A DNA stretch of 8,027 bases from assembly GCF_900541605.1 (NCBI RefSeq), contig NZ_UQKJ01000085.1, forward strand, positions 1 through 8,027, written 5' to 3'. The position numbers and the translations under genes were made by a program. Source of the stretch: an uncultured Dialister sp. (GTDB taxonomy: Bacteria; Bacillota; Negativicutes; Veillonellales; Dialisteraceae). Below the pieces are notes generated by a model, which was given only the letters and a program-made list of their open reading frames with translations, was not told the DNA's origin and made no database searches. Each line of letters opens with the position of its first letter. Positions within the stretch are counted from its first letter, which is position 1. Below are positions 5,938 to 8,027 of this stretch, piece after piece.

Positions 5938-6075
5938 TAATCAGCGCTTCCCCGGCTCCCTCCTATGGGGGAGCTGTCAGCGAAGCTGACTGAGGAGGTG
6001 CATTTGCCGCGCTGTGGCTGACCCGCTTTCCTGACAGCTGGCAGCTGGAAGCTCCGTATTATTGACTCCAACCAT
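5938..6075 (+). repeat. Family A palindromic repeat, single copy
   Basis: It begins with the 16-bp motif also at 16-31, then a GGCTCCCTCC...GGGGGAG hairpin, GTCAGCGAAGCTGAC, GAGGTGCATTTGCCGCG, and a tail (TTTCCTGACAGCTGGCAGC) like 1170-1194. It fills most of the spacer between the serS stop and the bidirectional terminator. Confidence 0.8.
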
Positions 6076-6086
6076 ATAACGGTATA

Positions 6087-6126
6087 AAAAAAGAACTGTG
6101 AGACATTCATCTCACAGTTCTTTTTT
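6087..6126. terminator. Bidirectional terminator between serS and cfa
   Basis: GAACTGTGAGA (6093-6103) pairs perfectly with TCTCACAGTTC (6110-6120) over a six-base loop. Flanking A6 and T6 tracts extend the stem to 17 bp and give a T run on both strands. It lies ten bases from the cfa stop and about 200 from the serS stop, between convergent genes, so it probably ends both transcripts. Confidence 0.95.
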
Positions 6127-6135
6127 ATCTTACCA

Positions 6136-7326
6136 TCAGTCTTTATAAATGGATTCCATAGTCATGGGCAGGTCGTTGTTCACACCCTTGGAGAGAATGA
6201 ACTGGCCCACATCCAGGACGCCGGTACGGAAGCCTGATTCGCAGCCCCTGAGGTAAATATCCCAGAGCCGTTTGAACCGGTCATCGTATTTTGCAGGAAG
6301 CTGATCCTTGTGGGCATTGAATGCTTCTGCCCAGAGGTGGAGGGTCTTTGCATAATGGCGGCGGAGGCTTTCAAAGCCGATGAGCCGGAAATCAAAGAGA
6401 GGAATATTGTTCACTGTTTCCCGAATGCCCGGTACATAGCCGCCGGGGAAAATGAACCGGGTCATCCAGTTGTCCGTCTCCTTTTCCTGGGGATCCATGT
6501 TGAGGATGGAGTGGAGCAGGAAGAGTCCGCCTGGTTTCAGGAGTTCCGAAACTTTATGGAAATAGAGGGGCAGGTATTTCTTGCCTACGTGTTCGAACAT
6601 GCCGATGGATACGATTTTATCGAACTGGTAATTATCGGCATCCAGGTCCAGGTAGTTTTCCAGGATTACATCGCACTTGCCGTCCAGTCCTTCTTTATGA
6701 ATCCTTTCTTTTGCAGCCTTGTACTGCTCTTCGGAAAGGGTGATGCCGTAGGCATGGACGCCGTATTTCTTCGCTGCGTAAATGATGAGTTCGCCCCAGC
6801 CGCAGCCGATATCCAGCAGTTTTTCACCGGGCTTCAGGAATAGCTTCCTGAGGGACAGGTCGATTTTATTCATCTGTGCTTCATAGAGGCTGTCGTTATC
6901 ATGCTTGAAATAGGCACAGGAATAGGTTCTCGTGGGGTCCAGGAAGGAATCGAACAGTTCGTTGCCCAGGTCATAATGGGCATGGATGTTGGATTTTTCC
7001 CGTTTTTCTTCTTCCTTGATCAGTTTCTGGCGAAGGGAGCCAAGGTGATAGGGGAGGGTGATCGGGTCTTTTTCAAAGGCCGTAGCCACGATATCGTCCA
7101 GGTTTCCTTCGAAATCAACAATACCATCCACATAGGCGGAACCGATGAGTACATCCAGGTCCGCTTTCAGGTCAGAAGCAGAGAAGTTTGGTTCCCTGTT
7201 AAAAATCACCTTAAATTTTGGCGCTGTGGATCCGTAATTCTTCTCGGTTCCATCCCAGTAACGGACAGTGAACCCACCTTTTTTCCACAGCTGCAACGCC
7301 ATGTTAAGAGCTTCTTTTTTAAACAT
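6136..7326 (-). CDS. cfa: Cyclopropane-fatty-acyl-phospholipid synthase
   Basis: CFA synthase adds a methylene bridge from S-adenosylmethionine across the double bond of unsaturated acyl chains in membrane phospholipids, a change linked in other bacteria to acid and stationary-phase tolerance. The 396 residues match the family length. An N-terminal lipid-binding domain (about 1-110) leads to HYDLGNELF (117-125) and the conserved YSCAYF with Cys137. The SAM-binding loop is LLDIGCGWGE (170-179). Glu245 (MFEHVG), His272 and Ile274 (LLHSI) and Tyr325 (RRHYAKTL) correspond to the bicarbonate-site and catalytic residues of the E. coli enzyme (E239, H266, I268, Y317, from memory). FIFPGGYVPG (291-300) is also typical. 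AGGAGGTG lies about six bases before the ATG. The gene stands alone, converges on serS, and has its own extended -10 promoter and a shared terminator. Confidence 0.97.
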   Translation of the reverse strand: MFKKEALNMALQLWKKGGFTVRYWDGTEKNYGSTAPKFKVIFNREPNFSASDLKADLDVLIGSAYVDGIVDFEGNLDDIVATAFEKDPITLPYHLGSLRQKLIKEEEKREKSNIHAHYDLGNELFDSFLDPTRTYSCAYFKHDNDSLYEAQMNKIDLSLRKLFLKPGEKLLDIGCGWGELIIYAAKKYGVHAYGITLSEEQYKAAKERIHKEGLDGKCDVILENYLDLDADNYQFDKIVSIGMFEHVGKKYLPLYFHKVSELLKPGGLFLLHSILNMDPQEKETDNWMTRFIFPGGYVPGIRETVNNIPLFDFRLIGFESLRRHYAKTLHLWAEAFNAHKDQLPAKYDDRFKRLWDIYLRGCESGFRTGVLDVGQFILSKGVNNDLPMTMESIYKD

Positions 7327-7363
7327 AAGGCACCTCCTGATTTAGTTGCTGCATCTAATTATT

Positions 7364-7372
7364 ATTATAGCA
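7364..7372 (-). promoter_or_regulatory. Extended -10 promoter of cfa
   Basis: On the minus strand TGCTATAAT is a consensus extended -10 (TGnTATAAT) with no good -35. Transcription would start near 7357, about 30 bases before the ATG. A 12-bp perfect palindrome at 7384-7395 covers the -35 position. Confidence 0.7.
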
Positions 7373-7383
7373 CTTTATCTTAG

Positions 7384-7395
7384 AATGAGCTCATT
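7384..7395. promoter_or_regulatory. Palindrome over the cfa -35 region
   Basis: AATGAGCTCATT is a perfect 12-bp palindrome placed at about -27 to -38 relative to the predicted cfa start, where a repressor would block polymerase or an activator could replace the missing -35. A palindrome of this length is expected about twice by chance in 8 kb, so only its position makes it notable. Confidence 0.3.
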
Positions 7396-7472
7396 TTATG
7401 CCTATTTTGATTTCGTATGCCTTTAATATATAGCAGAATCGTTGCGTAAATGAGAATGGTCGGCTTGAAGAA

Positions 7473-7535
7473 GCTGGCGTACCTGTGAACGCAGGGGGAT
7501 GTGGCTGAAGGTACGTGCGAACGCACGGGGGCCTC
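7473..7535 (+). repeat. Two tandem 32-bp hairpin units
   Basis: GTAC at 7479 and 7511 mark two units 32 bp apart. Each is a 5-bp stem closed by GAAC: CCTGT/GCAGG (7482-7495 region) and CGTGC/GCACG (7514-7527 region), followed by GGGG. The stems differ in sequence but both still pair. Confidence 0.65.
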
Positions 7536-7618
7536 CAGCTGTTAGCGGCCAGGAAAATTCATCAGTCTGCGGCGCGGCAGACTGCCGAATGAATGATTGG
7601 GGTGCCGCAGGCTGATGA
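7536..7618 (-). repeat. Family A tail and large inverted repeat
   Basis: Read on the minus strand, 7578-7536 resembles the family A tail (GCCGCG, CTGAT, TTTTCCTGG, CAGC). Overlapping it, 7559-7573 and 7604-7618 form a 15-bp inverted repeat with a single G.T pair. A smaller perfect hairpin, AGTCTGC/GCAGACT (7564-7570/7577-7583), uses part of the same left arm. Confidence 0.65.
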
Positions 7619-7697
7619 GTCTTTCTGGTGTTACATCTCAAGCATATTTGTGAAAACTCTACAATACCCTACATGGTCAATTTGAATGAAGTCGTAT

Positions 7698-7862
7698 GCG
7701 AGACTATTCCTAAGTATGCAGGCCCTTGGAAAAGGGCCGCGCCAAAGGCGCAGGATGGATCATGGGAACGGGTGAACAGTTCTTCTTTGGAAGATTTCTG
7801 CCCATGCAGGGCATCCATCCCCTGCCCTTTGGGCTGCCCCCTTCTCTAAGGGGGCACGCTTT
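7698..7862. repeat. Family B palindromic repeat, head-to-head inverted pair
   Basis: A plus-strand copy (about 7720-7785: CCCTTGG hairpin, GCGCC/GGCGC hairpin, GGATGGATC) faces a minus-strand copy (7860-7779: CCCCCTT/AAGGGGG, GCCC/GGGC, GGATGGATG). Together they make a long imperfect inverted repeat. The left edge, minus strand of 7704-7738, also matches 4041-4075 (AAGGG, CTGCAT, GGAATAG). No supported gene lies in 7327-8027; 7863-7979 is plain AT-rich sequence. Confidence 0.8.
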
Positions 7863-7979
7863 TTACTTATAGAGTCATTTGATATTTAATACGTAATACG
7901 TTCAGTAAATTCTGCACAAATTATGGCTGATATTATTATTCTGAATATGTTTGTGACGATTCACTGACAGCAAAAAGCC

Positions 7980-7995
7980 AGGGAAGCGCTGATTA
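7980..7995 (-). repeat. 16-bp dispersed repeat, inverted copy
   Basis: On the minus strand this reads TAATCAGCGCTTCCCTGGCT when extended four bases, matching 5938-5957 at 19 of 20 positions and 16-31 at 15 of 16. It faces the copy at the start of the window. Confidence 0.65.
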
Positions 7996-8027
7996 ATTCG
8001 CAGAGTCCGATTATACATGTATTTTCA

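Noticed and set aside
4575..6110. A 511-codon open frame on the minus strand opposite serS
   Set aside because: It is antisense to a fully conserved seryl-tRNA synthetase, resembles no family, and runs into repeat and terminator sequence. The long open frame reflects codon bias in serS.
7423..7849. Open frames of 72 and 73 codons downstream of the cfa promoter region
   Set aside because: Both lie within hairpin repeats and lack conserved sequence or a convincing ribosome binding site.

Overview
The window looks like ordinary chromosome from a low-GC-lineage Bacillota, most likely a diderm Negativicute of the Dialister/Megasphaera kind. The lineage evidence is a RNase M5 gene paired with rsmA, a T-box leader in front of serS, strong AGGAGG ribosome binding sites, moderate GC in the genes, and intergenic regions packed with GC-rich palindromic repeats. 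The phylum is fairly safe; the genus is inference.

Layout. Positions 125-931 (minus) encode prolipoprotein diacylglyceryl transferase (lgt). A long divergent spacer, 932-1828, follows: first an inverted pair of palindromic repeats, then an AT-rich stretch with operator-like palindromes and a good promoter. A compact plus-strand operon comes next: an orphan OmpR-type response regulator (1829-2509), rnmV (2514-3062) and rsmA (3056-3916), closed by a strong terminator at 3919-3949. A 360-bp spacer holds tandem and palindromic repeats. A consensus promoter (TTTACA-17-TATAAT) then drives a serine-type T-box leader and serS (4572-5885). serS converges on cfa (6136-7326, minus), a cyclopropane-fatty-acyl-phospholipid synthase, across another repeat and a 17-bp bidirectional terminator. 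The last 700 bp carry no gene I can support; they hold the cfa promoter and several structured repeats.

How the genes relate. rnmV and rsmA act on 5S and 16S rRNA maturation, and serS supplies Ser-tRNA under tRNA-sensing control, so the centre of the window is translation machinery. lgt and cfa at the two ends both act on membrane phospholipid. The response regulator has no kinase beside it.

I see no obvious new enzymatic or defence system. The most unusual content is the intergenic DNA: at least two families of multi-hairpin repeats that occur singly and as head-to-head inverted pairs, with apparent compensatory base changes in the stems. Also worth a second look are a response regulator with a substituted acidic pocket, an Lgt with two active-site substitutions, and a CsoR-like palindrome next to no metal or sulfur gene.
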